Source: Pyropia yezoensis (taxonomy: Eukaryota; Rhodophyta; Bangiophyceae; Bangiales; Bangiaceae). From it: a stretch of 64,000 nt of DNA. The notes under the pieces were generated by a model, which did not search any database, had not been told where the DNA came from, and saw only the letters and a program-made list of their open reading frames with translations. Both the position numbers and the translations under genes were made by a program. Below, piece by piece: positions 53,462 through 63,882 of this stretch. The stretch is from the NCBI GenBank assembly GCA_009829735.1, contig CM020618.1, positions 34,324,894 through 34,388,893 of the forward strand. Reading direction: 5' to 3'. Every line of letters begins with the position of its first letter. The stretch's first letter is position 1.

Positions 53462-53667
53462 CGGGTTTCCGTCACCCTTGTGGTGACGCCGTCTTCGGCC
53501 CTGGCACACGGATAGGGATCCGGTCCTTTTCTTGTACTCGTGGTGTTGCGACCTGATCGATTGTGTTGAGCTTTTACCTGTGACTGTGACCTACTGTTAC
53601 TCTCCCCAATCTACCCCCTCGCTCTCTTATTCGTGGTGATCGTTGCGTCGGTTGACTGATTGTGACT

Positions 53668-55851
53668 ATGTCTACCCAAGAGACGGGGAACGTTCAAGAT
53701 GACGGATCGGCGTCGACGCCGACTCCGGAGGTGACTACGGGAACCGGGATCGGGAACCCGATCGATAACATTGAGACGCCAATGCTTTCCGGTGCCGGAT
53801 CGACGTTTGGCACGGCTCGGACGGCAGGAGGCGGGGGCCCGCCTCAACTGTCGTCGACCGACCTCACTCCGCCGCCTCCTTCACCAGGGGGTTCCCTGAT
53901 GGCATCATTGGCCCGCATCGAGGCCCGGTTTTCCGGGCTCGACGCCCGTCAAGATCGGACGGAGGACGCAATGGCAGTGTTGATGTCAACACGGCACACG
54001 ACGGGACCCCGTCGTGTTCCTCCCACACCGGTACGGTTCGAACCGGCCGGACTACTTTCGGAGTCCACCAGGGTCAATCCCGGGGTTGCTACTCCTGGAC
54101 AACCCCCGGACACAATGGGGTATGGGTCCGACTCGTCGGCAGAGTTGGAACGGAGTCACACGGAGCGATACGCTCGGAGCACCCGAAGCGGACTCCGCGG
54201 ACACGACCCGGCGGATACGTACGCCGGGGGAGAGTCGGTTATTGGGGGAGGGGGTACCCTCTCGCAGTACCCCCACGACGAAGGAGGCCCGGCAACTCGG
54301 GTTCCCGAGGTGCCGACGCCTGAAGTACCATCTTCAGTGGTGGAAGCTATGACCGCGCAGGTAACTGCGAGCCTACTGAAGCGGATGGAGTCCGATGAGC
54401 TCGCTCATCAACTGGCTAAGCGACTGGATATCCAGGACGCTGACACGGAGATCGTCAACGAGGTCTTCCGGTCGGTTCTTACTCCGGAACGTTATCGTTT
54501 GGAGGACCGCTCTACCACCGTATCGGAATCGATGCGTAATACGTCGCATCGGGCGATCCGCTCTATGCAGACCCTTATGAAGGGAGTCCCTATGTTCGGG
54601 GGGCCGAACGGACGCCCGTTGGCAGTCATCGGCTTCTTGACTAGCTTCAGGGCAGCCGCAGACAAGGCGCTCGTTAACGAGGGGCTGGCCATGGAGATCC
54701 TCCCGTTCTTTGTTGATGAACGGGTGCGAGGCATTCTTCGCCAGGCATCCCCGATGCCGGGAATGAGGGTCGCGGCCACCCCCATGGATTACCGTGGGAT
54801 ATTGAAGGAGCTGCTGAGCAGCTACCTCAGTGAGGACAAGTGCGAGGACCACTATCGGGCCCTTCGCACTGCCACCGCCCAGTCCTGGGAGGATGAGGAG
54901 ATGTTTGGACGCCGGATCCAAGAGCTCGACTACGAGCTGGGGAAGCTCCTCGGAGAAGGGGAGCTACGGGCCATCCTGTTCGCAGGAGTACCCAACTACG
55001 TGCGGATATCCGCACGGGGCGCCAACACGGCACGGACGAACTTCAGTCGACTGATGCATATGTGCAAGTCCCTAGGGGACGCCTACCGGGTTCTACACCC
55101 GGAGTGTGCCTTGGCCCCGAAGCCCAAGGGTGAGGGAGGCAAGCCCAGTCTTACCCCGGTACCGAGGCAAGAGAAGGTGGAACGTAAGGCCGCACCAGTA
55201 CTGGTGGCGACCGAACATACCCCTATTGGTGAGGGTGACCCTCTAGTCGACCAACAGGGCCACCTGTTGCTACCGGCGACGCCGGTGATTGATGAACATG
55301 GTACGGTAGCGTACATCGCCCCGGCTGGAACCCAGTTCCAGGTCAACGAAGGAACGGGACGGCGCGTCCCGTATGTGCGGACTACGGGGTACTCCCCGGT
55401 GACGGGTAACCCTCACCAACCCTTGCCAACATGGGCGGTGCGCACGGAGGCACCCCCGCAGATTGCGGGCCGACCCAACCGGTTGGGGGAGTCCATGTTC
55501 CGGTTGACCCAAGGACCCAAGGCCTACCAGGGAGCAGGCACTCGGGCGCCCGAGGGAGGCAACCGTAGCTACGGGGCTACCCCGATGCGACCTCAAGGGG
55601 GGACCGGCACGTCCGGGTGTATGTTGTGTGGGGATCCCCAGCACTGGGTGTGTTCCTGCCCACTCATCCCCGAGGAGTCTCGGCGGGCAGCGGCGCAACG
55701 CAAGGCATCCACCGGGGGGTATCCCCCCCGAGCACCCGGACCCGCACCGGGTAGGCAGCCAGCTCCAGGTGGAGTACTGGCCGTCGAGGGGGCACCTCCT
55801 CAGCCGGATGTCCCGGCGGACAGCACCCTACCAAGGGCGGGAAACGAGTAA
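53668..55851 (+). CDS. gag of the LTR retrotransposon
   Basis: Capsid/nucleocapsid polyprotein of about 727 residues from ATG 53668. A disordered lead is followed by a helical capsid-like centre (about residues 280-490, with MQTLMKGVPMFGGPNGRPLA and SYLSEDKCEDHYRALR). A CCHC zinc knuckle, CMLCGDPQHWVC, lies near residue 651. pol follows immediately downstream. This layout is normal for Ty3/Gypsy elements. Confidence 0.87.
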   Translation: MSTQETGNVQDDGSASTPTPEVTTGTGIGNPIDNIETPMLSGAGSTFGTARTAGGGGPPQLSSTDLTPPPPSPGGSLMASLARIEARFSGLDARQDRTEDAMAVLMSTRHTTGPRRVPPTPVRFEPAGLLSESTRVNPGVATPGQPPDTMGYGSDSSAELERSHTERYARSTRSGLRGHDPADTYAGGESVIGGGGTLSQYPHDEGGPATRVPEVPTPEVPSSVVEAMTAQVTASLLKRMESDELAHQLAKRLDIQDADTEIVNEVFRSVLTPERYRLEDRSTTVSESMRNTSHRAIRSMQTLMKGVPMFGGPNGRPLAVIGFLTSFRAAADKALVNEGLAMEILPFFVDERVRGILRQASPMPGMRVAATPMDYRGILKELLSSYLSEDKCEDHYRALRTATAQSWEDEEMFGRRIQELDYELGKLLGEGELRAILFAGVPNYVRISARGANTARTNFSRLMHMCKSLGDAYRVLHPECALAPKPKGEGGKPSLTPVPRQEKVERKAAPVLVATEHTPIGEGDPLVDQQGHLLLPATPVIDEHGTVAYIAPAGTQFQVNEGTGRRVPYVRTTGYSPVTGNPHQPLPTWAVRTEAPPQIAGRPNRLGESMFRLTQGPKAYQGAGTRAPEGGNRSYGATPMRPQGGTGTSGCMLCGDPQHWVCSCPLIPEESRRAAAQRKASTGGYPPRAPGPAPGRQPAPGGVLAVEGAPPQPDVPADSTLPRAGNE

Positions 55852-55859
55852 GAGGAAGG

Positions 55860-58800
55860 ATGACCGGGGGGCGCTGGGGTCACCCAAGCAAGCCACCCCG
55901 GAGTACCGCGGGGAAAGCCCCACGGAGAGCGCGGTTGAGCCGACGCCGCATCAACCCCCGGGTACACCTTCCGGCCCCGACGACACGGCGTCAGGGGATT
56001 GATGACCAACCTCCAAGGTTGGGAGGAGAGGACGGGAAGCCCCGTCACGTTGAACCAGACAAGGGCCCTGTTCAGGATGCCCGAGCTACACCGGATATCG
56101 GTGTAGGACATGTGTTGTTTACCTTGGAGAACTTCAAGGTATCAGCCACACTGGGGGTTGACCCCCAATCGACACGATCGTACTACCCTGTACTGGATAC
56201 AGGGGCTGGACCCAACCTTATCCGGAAGGATACCCTCCCGGACAAGTGGCTTCCACGAGTCAGAGTGACTCGGGGACCCACCATCAAGGACGCAAATGGT
56301 CGACTCATTCGTACGACCGCAGCGATGTCGCTGCAGGTTACCATCGGGGATCTCACCACGGAAGTTGACTTCCTGGTATGTGAAACGCTATCGGTGCCCT
56401 GCATACTGGGGTGCACCTTCATCAACGTTCACGTTGATGCAATCCGGCCAGGCCGGAGGACCGTCGAGCTTCAAGAAGCCGACGGGACGAAGCGAGGACA
56501 CACGGCTATCGTCAGGGACCTGACGCTACAAGGAAGCCACATTAACGTGGCTGAGGTGTACGCAAGCGTCGAGCCGAAGACACTTCGGTTGGCCAAGCGA
56601 ACTCGCTTTGAGCCGTTGTCGGAGACAGTCCTCCCGGTTAACTGCGACCTCGCAGGCATCTGCAGAGTCCAGTCCAACCTACGGACGTACAAGCGCCATG
56701 GGTTGACCATGGCCAACGGTCTCATAGACCTCCCAGCAGGAGGGTCGTCCCTCCTAGTGATGGCGAACTATCGCCGTAAGGCAGTCACCCTCCCGAAAGG
56801 AACTATCCTCGGGATTGCCGAACTCTACGAAGGAGATATCCTTACCCCTGATAAGGAAGGTCAAGTGGAACCACTTGAAGTACTGGCGGTCGCCGAGACC
56901 ACCGAGCGACAGCAACCCGATGACGGGAAGCCTAACCCATCGGCGGCTCCGGCGGACCTGCCGCCAAAGGACCAAGAAGCCTTGAAGGCACTGGCCGAGG
57001 CTGACCTCGACCACCTTCACCCTTCGGTAGCCGAAGGGGTACGACGGATGCTAAGAAAGCATGACGTTATGTGGACAGGCGGGGCCTTGGGGACCATTGG
57101 GGCAACCCAACATCGTATAGACCTGGTACCAGGCGCACGACCCGCCCGCTCACAACCGCACCGAGCGGGACCTATGCAACGAGAGATCGTTGATGGAGAA
57201 GTGAAGAGGATGAGTGAAGCTAAGGTGATCCGACCTTCGATGTCGGAATGGGGTGCCCCAGTCGTTATTGTGCCGAAGAAGGATCAAACCCCTCGGTTTT
57301 GCATCGATTATCGACGCCTCAACTTGGTTACCAAGAAGGACTCATACCCTTTACCAAGGATGGATGAATGCATCGACTCCCTGGGGGAGGCTACGGTGTT
57401 TACCACCATCGACTGCAATGCCGGATACTGGCAGATCCCGGTGGCGGACGAGGATATCCCCAAGACGGCATTCGTCTGTCACAGTGGAGTGTACGAGTTC
57501 CTAAGGATGCCCTTCGGATTGTCCAACGCCCCCGCTACATTCCAGCGGGCTATCGACATCATACTGTCTGGGGTGAAGTGGCGTAACTGCCTAGTGTACC
57601 TCGATGACGTCATCGTCTTCTCGCGTAACATGGATGACCATGTACAACATGTTGACGAGGTACTCACCCTCTTGAGGAACGCCGGGGTAACCCTGCGTCT
57701 GAAGAAGTGCGCCTTCTTCCAACAGACGGTCGAATATCTGGGCCACCAGATAACCCCTGGTAAACTAGGGGTACTCGAAGCCAATACCCGGGCACTCCGG
57801 GATGCCCGGTTCCCTAACACCCAGACGCAGCTCAAGAGCTTCCTGGGAATGTGCAATGTATACCGACGGTTCGTCAAGGACTTCGCTCGGATAGCTAAAC
57901 CGTTAACGGTTCTTACGAGCAGTACCTTACCCAAGGTACTCCAACCCCCTTCGCCTAGCGAAGAGGAGGCATTCGAGTCGCTGAAGCGAGCCCTACTAGC
58001 CCCACCCGTCCTTGCGTTACCGCATAGACGGGGTACCTTCGTCATCGATGTCGATGCGTGTGATACACAAGTGGGATGCACCCTGTTACAGGGAGAGACG
58101 TTGATCGGTACCGATAACGTTATCCCGGACCTACGTCCGGTAGGGTACTTCAGCCGGACACTCAACCCGGCTGAGCGGAACTATAGTGCCACCGAGCGTG
58201 AATGCCTCGGAGTTATATGGGCAGTGCAACTGCTCCGTCCATACCTGGAGGGCTCCAGGTTCATCGTGAGGTCCGACCACGAACCCCTACGATGGCTCCT
58301 CAACCTTGGTGACAAGGATTCCGATAGCCATGGGAGGCTAGCCCGATGGAGGCTGAAGATGGCCGAGCACGACTACCGCACGGTGTATAAGGCTGGGTCA
58401 ACCCACCACCTCGGAGACGCGTTGTCTCGACTCGACACCCCGAGCGGGGATACCCGCCCGGTGGACGAGGACATCCCGGTAGTACCGGTGTGCATGGTGG
58501 GTAATGCTACCCAGGGTATGGCTGACCATACCATGGCACACCTTGCGTGCCCATTGACCCTCGCGGACTTCCGCGAGGCACAGGCCAACGACGATGACTG
58601 TAGACGTCATCGTGCTAACCTCCTGGCCGGTACGGCCGGCATCTTCTCCGAGAACGAAGACGGACTCATATACCGGCGGGCACCCGCCGATGGACGACAT
58701 CAAGTCGTGGTTCCCGTGTCCTTACGGCAAGCCGTCATGACACGAGAACATGAGAACCCTACAGCCGGACACCCGGGGGGTTCACGTATGTTCGCAGCAA

Positions 58801-60026
58801 TGCGAAGGTTCTTCTACTGGCCAGCAATGGCCGTCGACGTGGTCGACCACGTAAGGGGATGCCACCCCTGTGCACGTAACCGCATGAGTCTACATAGGCG
58901 GGCGTCTGCCATGAAGCTATTCCCACCTGATGGGCCCAACGAGCAAGTCGCTATCGACATACTCGGGCCACTTCCGATAACGGAAGAAGGGAACAGGTAC
59001 ATCCTGGTCATGTCTGACCGCTTCACTAAGCTGTCAAGAGCGGCAGCCATCCCGAATGATACGGCATACACGATCATGAACGCAGTGGTTGACCACTGGA
59101 TCAGTGCATACGGAGTCATGAAGCAACTCCTCTCCGATAACGGAGCAAACCTTACGTCGGCATTCTGCACTAAGGTCCTGGGCATGTTCGGTATCGAACC
59201 ACGTCGGGCATCCGACTACCACCCGCAGTCCAACGGGCAGGTGGAGCGGTTCAACCGCACCATCGTAAAGATGCTACAGTGCTACGTGGCCGAGCACACG
59301 AACGCTTGGGACAGGCTTCTGTCCGTACTCACCCTGGCATACAATGCCACGCCACATCGGAGCACAAACATTGCTCCGCTGGAGTGGGTCATGCCACTAG
59401 GCGTCGGTAACCTGACGCTGCCACCCGGCAGGTGCACTCGGTATGATACACCGAAGGGCCGACCCGCCGAACGCACCCACCTAGCTTGGTTGGCCAAGCT
59501 ATCGTGGATGATTCCTAAGCTCAAGGGTGCCCTTGACAGAACACAACTTCGATATAAGAAGAACTTCGACGCCCGACTACGGGTGCGCAACGCAACCCTG
59601 GTAACAGGTGACTGGGTCTATATCAGACACCAGAAGTTCAGAGGGAACAAGCTTATGCAACCGGTCAAGGGACCGTACCAGATCCTCCACAGAGATGACC
59701 ACTCTGTTATCTTACACTCCGATACGGAGATTCAACGCATCAGCATGAATGATGTCACACCTGCTCCGATGCCGGAACAGCCTCAGCCGGTACCGGCTGG
59801 GTTGCTACATGAAGCTCTGAGAACCCACCGGTCAAATGACCCGGTGGGACCGGATGGGATTCCATACCAAGTAGAGAGCGTAGTCGGACACACCGACCCG
59901 GACCTACCAGGACCCTGGTACGTCAAGGTTATGTGGGTCGGATACGACTCACCCACCTGGGAACAGGCGGCAAATATACCCCGCCAACTCCTCATGCCGT
60001 ACATGAGGCGACGACGCCTACTGTAA
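55860..60026 (+). CDS. pol of the LTR retrotransposon (PR-RT-RH-IN-chromodomain)
   Basis: About 1,388 residues in the order protease (LDTGAGPN near 112), reverse transcriptase (FCIDYRRLN near 480 and YLDDVIVFS near 580), RNase H (FVIDVDACD near 729), integrase with HHCC zinc region (HPGGSRMF through CHPCARN, about 971-1005) and core motifs (AIDILGP, LSDNGANLT, SNGQVERFN), then a C-terminal chromodomain-like segment (YQVESVVGH, GPWYVKVMWVGYDSPTWE). The integrase-after-RNase-H order defines Ty3/Gypsy, and the chromodomain places it with the chromoviruses. It looks whole. Confidence 0.95.
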   Translation: MTGGRWGHPSKPPRSTAGKAPRRARLSRRRINPRVHLPAPTTRRQGIDDQPPRLGGEDGKPRHVEPDKGPVQDARATPDIGVGHVLFTLENFKVSATLGVDPQSTRSYYPVLDTGAGPNLIRKDTLPDKWLPRVRVTRGPTIKDANGRLIRTTAAMSLQVTIGDLTTEVDFLVCETLSVPCILGCTFINVHVDAIRPGRRTVELQEADGTKRGHTAIVRDLTLQGSHINVAEVYASVEPKTLRLAKRTRFEPLSETVLPVNCDLAGICRVQSNLRTYKRHGLTMANGLIDLPAGGSSLLVMANYRRKAVTLPKGTILGIAELYEGDILTPDKEGQVEPLEVLAVAETTERQQPDDGKPNPSAAPADLPPKDQEALKALAEADLDHLHPSVAEGVRRMLRKHDVMWTGGALGTIGATQHRIDLVPGARPARSQPHRAGPMQREIVDGEVKRMSEAKVIRPSMSEWGAPVVIVPKKDQTPRFCIDYRRLNLVTKKDSYPLPRMDECIDSLGEATVFTTIDCNAGYWQIPVADEDIPKTAFVCHSGVYEFLRMPFGLSNAPATFQRAIDIILSGVKWRNCLVYLDDVIVFSRNMDDHVQHVDEVLTLLRNAGVTLRLKKCAFFQQTVEYLGHQITPGKLGVLEANTRALRDARFPNTQTQLKSFLGMCNVYRRFVKDFARIAKPLTVLTSSTLPKVLQPPSPSEEEAFESLKRALLAPPVLALPHRRGTFVIDVDACDTQVGCTLLQGETLIGTDNVIPDLRPVGYFSRTLNPAERNYSATERECLGVIWAVQLLRPYLEGSRFIVRSDHEPLRWLLNLGDKDSDSHGRLARWRLKMAEHDYRTVYKAGSTHHLGDALSRLDTPSGDTRPVDEDIPVVPVCMVGNATQGMADHTMAHLACPLTLADFREAQANDDDCRRHRANLLAGTAGIFSENEDGLIYRRAPADGRHQVVVPVSLRQAVMTREHENPTAGHPGGSRMFAAMRRFFYWPAMAVDVVDHVRGCHPCARNRMSLHRRASAMKLFPPDGPNEQVAIDILGPLPITEEGNRYILVMSDRFTKLSRAAAIPNDTAYTIMNAVVDHWISAYGVMKQLLSDNGANLTSAFCTKVLGMFGIEPRRASDYHPQSNGQVERFNRTIVKMLQCYVAEHTNAWDRLLSVLTLAYNATPHRSTNIAPLEWVMPLGVGNLTLPPGRCTRYDTPKGRPAERTHLAWLAKLSWMIPKLKGALDRTQLRYKKNFDARLRVRNATLVTGDWVYIRHQKFRGNKLMQPVKGPYQILHRDDHSVILHSDTEIQRISMNDVTPAPMPEQPQPVPAGLLHEALRTHRSNDPVGPDGIPYQVESVVGHTDPDLPGPWYVKVMWVGYDSPTWEQAANIPRQLLMPYMRRRRLL

Positions 60027-60104
60027 CAACCCAACCGACACCGACTTCGGCTGTTGGGGGGTGAGGCTTATACCTACTAAGTAGGGTGTGACATGGTTAC
60101 GGCA

Positions 60105-60194
60105 GACTTAGGTTTCTAAGTCAAATCAGACTTAGGTTTCTAAGTCGAACCAAGCTTAGGTAACTAAGTAGAGCTAAGCTTAGGTAACTAAGTA
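60105..60194. repeat. Four 24-bp repeats, each a small palindrome
   Basis: Palindromes start at 60105, 60129, 60153 and 60177. The first two are GACTTAGGTTTCTAAGTC and the last two CTTAGGTAACTAAG. Each can form a 5-7 bp stem. They lie between the pol stop and the end of the antisense frame. Confidence 0.92.
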
Positions 60195-60271
60195 AAAACC
60201 TGAACCTTAATAAGTTAACTTAAAGGTAAAGGCTAACTCCGATAATATCGAAGTAACTAGGGAGCTTACAC

Positions 60272-60328
60272 GGGAGGATGACCTCCCCAAGCCAAGACAC
60301 AAAGTGAGGGAGGATAACCTCCCCAAGC
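60272..60328. repeat. Two 36-bp-spaced GGAGG/CCTCC palindromes
   Basis: GGGAGGATGACCTCCCCAAG starts at 60272 and GGGAGGATAACCTCCCCAAG at 60308. Each forms a GGAGG-CCTCC stem. They continue the palindrome-rich spacer after pol. Confidence 0.88.
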
Positions 60329-60507
60329 ATGAACCAACCGGAAGAAGTTGGACGGGAGGCAAGGCACCACTGAGCCAGAAGGGGTATCCCCTCAGGGCAG
60401 CAAACAGAGGCAAGCAATGCCCCCAGCGGGGGATGAGTTTATACTCACTACTACCCGGCTACCATAAGGGTTGCCGGGGCCCTCTCCCGCACAAACAATA
60501 GCACTCC

Positions 60508-62955
60508 TCAGTGGGTAGACCCACTGCCCGAGGGAGGCCACTCACGTGTAAGCGCGTAGACCTCCGTGCTCCACCGGTCGGCAACGTCACGACGGTCGAC
60601 CACCCGAGTTACCTCGGTGCATAGCTGGACGAGGGTGCTGCGGCCAGCCTCCACGTCCTCCAGAGCTTTCTGGAGGCGGTCCAGCACGCCACCGAAGCAA
60701 CGCGCTGACCCCACCAGCGCAGCACCTGGGGGGATATCCCCCCAGCTAACAGAGACACCCCCACGCATTGCGCGGGTAACAAGGGCGTCAACGCCCTCAT
60801 ACCAGAGACGGGGACCCCCGTCATGTAGGACAGGGGCGGGAGGTGACACTGGCGCAGCCAGAGGAGCCATAGGAGCCGACACGGCTACCACCGGAGCCGG
60901 TGGCACCTGATACGAGGCCCGGTAGGACCCTACCGAAGGGGCTCCACCGTAACCACGGCGGTACTCCGCCCGACGACGGGACACCTCACGCTCCCCACCC
61001 ACAGAGCCCCACTCTCGGGGACGACGGCCAACCGCCGCCGGCATCGGGTTACCGAACCACGGAGCAAGGACCTGAAGAGGGTCATGGATAACCATGGGAA
61101 TACCCAGGTCAGGAACGGCCTCGGTGGACGCCCACCCATGGCAACTAGGCTCACCCGGCTGAGTACGCCGGACACGCAACGAGTGACGAGGCAAGGGGGA
61201 AGCCCCAGCCTGCGGGTCCCGGTACGGGGGAAGGGCCAACACCCCAGCCCAGTTCACGGCATCGTGAACAGCCAGCAGGGCTTCGAACTCCCGGGCCAAC
61301 CCGGTCTTGGCAGCTATCAGATCCACGCCCAACTGCGCGATGTGCCGACGGACACCCGTCGGAAGATGAAACAGACGACCCTGCCGGCGGACGGACAGCA
61401 AGAAGGATGAAGCCTGCCCGAGGGTAACCTCAAGGGTGAAGGTACCCTGCAACGGGTGGACCGGCCGGGAGGCCAACACACTCCCGAAGTATCGGAGGCA
61501 GGAGCCGGTGTCAAACCGGAAAGCAGGGGCGGGTTCCCACCCCTCCTGCCATAGCGGCGGGCGCACGGGAGTGTATACCGGAGCACGACCGTTGCCGGTC
61601 TGCAACGCACACGTTATATCCGTGCGGAACGCATCCGCCATGACACCATGGTTACGTCGCCAACTCGACGCCGACTTCAACCCCGCCATGGGCGGGTAGG
61701 GAGCCGTCAACGACAGATACGGGGGTACCCCCGGGTAGTAGTCAAAGTCGGGATACCGACCGGTACGGCTCACCGTCTCCCCAAACGCAACCGGCTCCGC
61801 CGCCGCCGCAATCCCCCGAGCACTAGCCGGGTGGTCAATCTCCCGCGGCAACGCGGGGGCAATCAAGTCGCAGACCCCGAAGTTGGGGTCGAGGTAGACC
61901 TCACCCCGTCCCACCCGGGTGCGCCAGAGCTGCGCATGCCGGTCGTCCGGCTGACTCAGGATCCAATGGTGTTCCACCCGGACCGCGTTCGGCTGGTTGA
62001 CCAGCCGCACCAACTCCCGCTCCCAGCACGGGTCCACCTTGACGCGCCGGGAGGATTCTCCACGGGGATGCACCAGGTGGAAGTCCACCCGCATACGCCC
62101 ATCGGACTCCATCGACTCTTGCACCGTGAGGCCTCGAACCCGAGCCACCAAGTCGGACACCGACATGGCGGGTTGACCCGCCGCCACGGCGACGCCGCCA
62201 CCCAACGGGGCAACCCGGGCAGGACCAGGAAGAATCGGGGGCGCCGGGGGACGCACCACCGGCAGAGGGGCCGACGTCGGAGATCGACGAGGCCGAGGAG
62301 GAAGAAGAAGGGCGGGCGCCCGCCCGGAGTAACTCCCGGTGTCAACCGCCATGGGAGAAGGAGCGTCTTGACCGCTCGACGCCCGCGGCACCGCAGGTAC
62401 GGCACCGGCGCCGGCACCACCCGTCGGCGTAGCCCCCGCCTCGGAAGGGGAAGGCACTTGGACAGCCTCCGGAGCCGGAGCCCCGGCCGTGCGGACACCC
62501 GCACCGTCTTGACCCGCCGCACCGGGTGTCGCACCGCCACCACCACCCGCGTCAACGTCGGGACCGCCTCGAGGAGTCACCGCCCGGACACCCGGACCAC
62601 CTTGACCAGCCGGAGTCGGCTGCGGGTCGCCACCTCCGCCGCAGGGCGGACCATCTTGAGGTAGCTGCGGTGAGCCGGCACCGGCACCAGGCTCCATCCG
62701 GGCAGCCGGCAGAGAGGGGGTAGAAGCCGCCACGCGCGGTTGACCGCCGGGTTGACCGCCGGCCGACGGCACCGTCGTGCCGCTGCACACGGACGACAGT
62801 CCTCCGGCCGACAGACGGACGGACACCGCAGGCCCGTCGTCGTCAGACGAGCTCACCCCGTAACGCGCGGCGTCGGGACCGACAGGCGCGTCGTCCTCCA
62901 TCTCCTCCCCGATCAGGAGGTCTTCCTCCTCTTCAAGCACCTGGGGATAGGACAT
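60508..62955 (-). CDS. Long antisense frame inside the LTR element, unknown product
   Basis: Minus-strand frame between pol and the 3' LTR. It is open from 63210, with a better start at 62955 (MSYPQVLEEEEDLLIGEEME), giving about 815 residues. The first 300 are acidic then Pro/Gly/Ala-rich. From about 340 on it reads as an ordinary folded protein: SDLVARVRGLTVQESME, RVDFHLVHPRGESSRRVKVD, RVEHHWILSQPDDRHAQLWR, YLDPNFGVCDLIAPALPREI, DAFRTDITCALQTGNG, FTLEVTLGQASSFLLSVRR. I recognise no domain. Extra antisense frames in this position are known in some plant Ty3/Gypsy elements such as Grande and RIRE2, so it may be a real element gene. A captured host gene is the alternative. Confidence 0.55.
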   Translation of the reverse strand: MSYPQVLEEEEDLLIGEEMEDDAPVGPDAARYGVSSSDDDGPAVSVRLSAGGLSSVCSGTTVPSAGGQPGGQPRVAASTPSLPAARMEPGAGAGSPQLPQDGPPCGGGGDPQPTPAGQGGPGVRAVTPRGGPDVDAGGGGGATPGAAGQDGAGVRTAGAPAPEAVQVPSPSEAGATPTGGAGAGAVPAVPRASSGQDAPSPMAVDTGSYSGRAPALLLPPRPRRSPTSAPLPVVRPPAPPILPGPARVAPLGGGVAVAAGQPAMSVSDLVARVRGLTVQESMESDGRMRVDFHLVHPRGESSRRVKVDPCWERELVRLVNQPNAVRVEHHWILSQPDDRHAQLWRTRVGRGEVYLDPNFGVCDLIAPALPREIDHPASARGIAAAAEPVAFGETVSRTGRYPDFDYYPGVPPYLSLTAPYPPMAGLKSASSWRRNHGVMADAFRTDITCALQTGNGRAPVYTPVRPPLWQEGWEPAPAFRFDTGSCLRYFGSVLASRPVHPLQGTFTLEVTLGQASSFLLSVRRQGRLFHLPTGVRRHIAQLGVDLIAAKTGLAREFEALLAVHDAVNWAGVLALPPYRDPQAGASPLPRHSLRVRRTQPGEPSCHGWASTEAVPDLGIPMVIHDPLQVLAPWFGNPMPAAVGRRPREWGSVGGEREVSRRRAEYRRGYGGAPSVGSYRASYQVPPAPVVAVSAPMAPLAAPVSPPAPVLHDGGPRLWYEGVDALVTRAMRGGVSVSWGDIPPGAALVGSARCFGGVLDRLQKALEDVEAGRSTLVQLCTEVTRVVDRRDVADRWSTEVYALTREWPPSGSGSTH

Positions 62956-63501
62956 GATAACGGGTGCGGAGTCCCCCGCGCCCACAAGCCGTCGACGGCT
63001 ACGACCCGGTACAGTGGGATAACCGGGACGAGCCAGGGAAGCGCGGACACCCGCGCTTATGACCACAAACGGCCACGAGAAGCGCCGCAGGCACGCGGGT
63101 CGACCCGCGCCCCACGGGGCTACGACCGCGCTCCACCCAGGCACCTGGGCGGGACGGGGCCACCCCCACACCCGGGGTAAGCAAGGGGGGTCACCCCCAA
63201 CCGACCCCACTCAATCGTCCACACGAGAGGGGCCCCACTACCAGCAGGCACCTGGTGGCGGATCCGCTTGCACCACCCCTCGGAAAGGGGGGTCGTGAAC
63301 AAAAACCCGCATCGGGAAATTAACGGTCCGGAAAACGGATCGTGTGTGTACCACACAAAGGGGGGCACCCCCCTCGGACAACCTCGAAAAGGGGTGTCTG
63401 TCGCGACGGGGCGCAAAGCCCCACCCGACGGGTAAACAGTCACGCGACCCACTTACATTCGGTAACCCGAATGCAACTCGACCCGAGGACGGGCCGAATC
63501 T

Positions 63502-63513
63502 AAGGGGGGGATA
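63502..63513 (+). other. Polypurine tract
   Basis: AAGGGGGGGATA immediately before the right LTR, the usual plus-strand primer site. Confidence 0.8.
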
Positions 63514-63877
63514 TGTAGCAATATGGTTGTCCGTATTGTGACCCTAATATTAGGGGGAGCTACTTCTAATCCTTAACTTTCAATTTGAGAGTCCGAGCTG
63601 GTCACGGTATCTATAAGTTACTTATGACCAGAGGGACTTGCATCTTGGGGTGGAGGGTAGTTAGTAGTGTCTCCGAGGGTTTATAACGAGGGGGCCGGTG
63701 GCGAATCCACCGCCGGCCAAGGTAGAACGACAAACCCCTCCCATTTGGGCTCCCATCTTGGTCCCGTGGCTTGCGCTCCAAGGACAGCAACCTTGGCCTC
63801 CCGGTGACGTTGGTGCCGATCCCCCTTGGTGAGTGTTCCCTGAGAGTGGACGTGCGACGGATTCCTATTGTGCTACA
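63514..63877 (+). repeat. 3' LTR
   Basis: 364 bp, TG...CA, about 99% identical to the left LTR. Followed by the TGGGG duplication. Confidence 0.95.
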
Positions 63878-63882
63878 TGGGG

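Larger units (their letters stand above)
53079..63877 (+). mobile_element. Ty3/Gypsy chromovirus-type LTR retrotransposon, whole-looking
   Basis: A 10.8-kb element with two 364-bp LTRs, a 5-bp target duplication (TGGGG), primer-binding site, gag, pol (protease, reverse transcriptase, RNase H, integrase, chromodomain), polypurine tract and an extra antisense frame. The LTRs differ at about three positions (about 99% identical), so the insertion is recent. The element looks whole: I see no break in gag or pol. Its GC content is lower than that of the surrounding gene. It sits inside the open frame of exon 1 of the minus-strand gene on its left. Confidence 0.95.
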
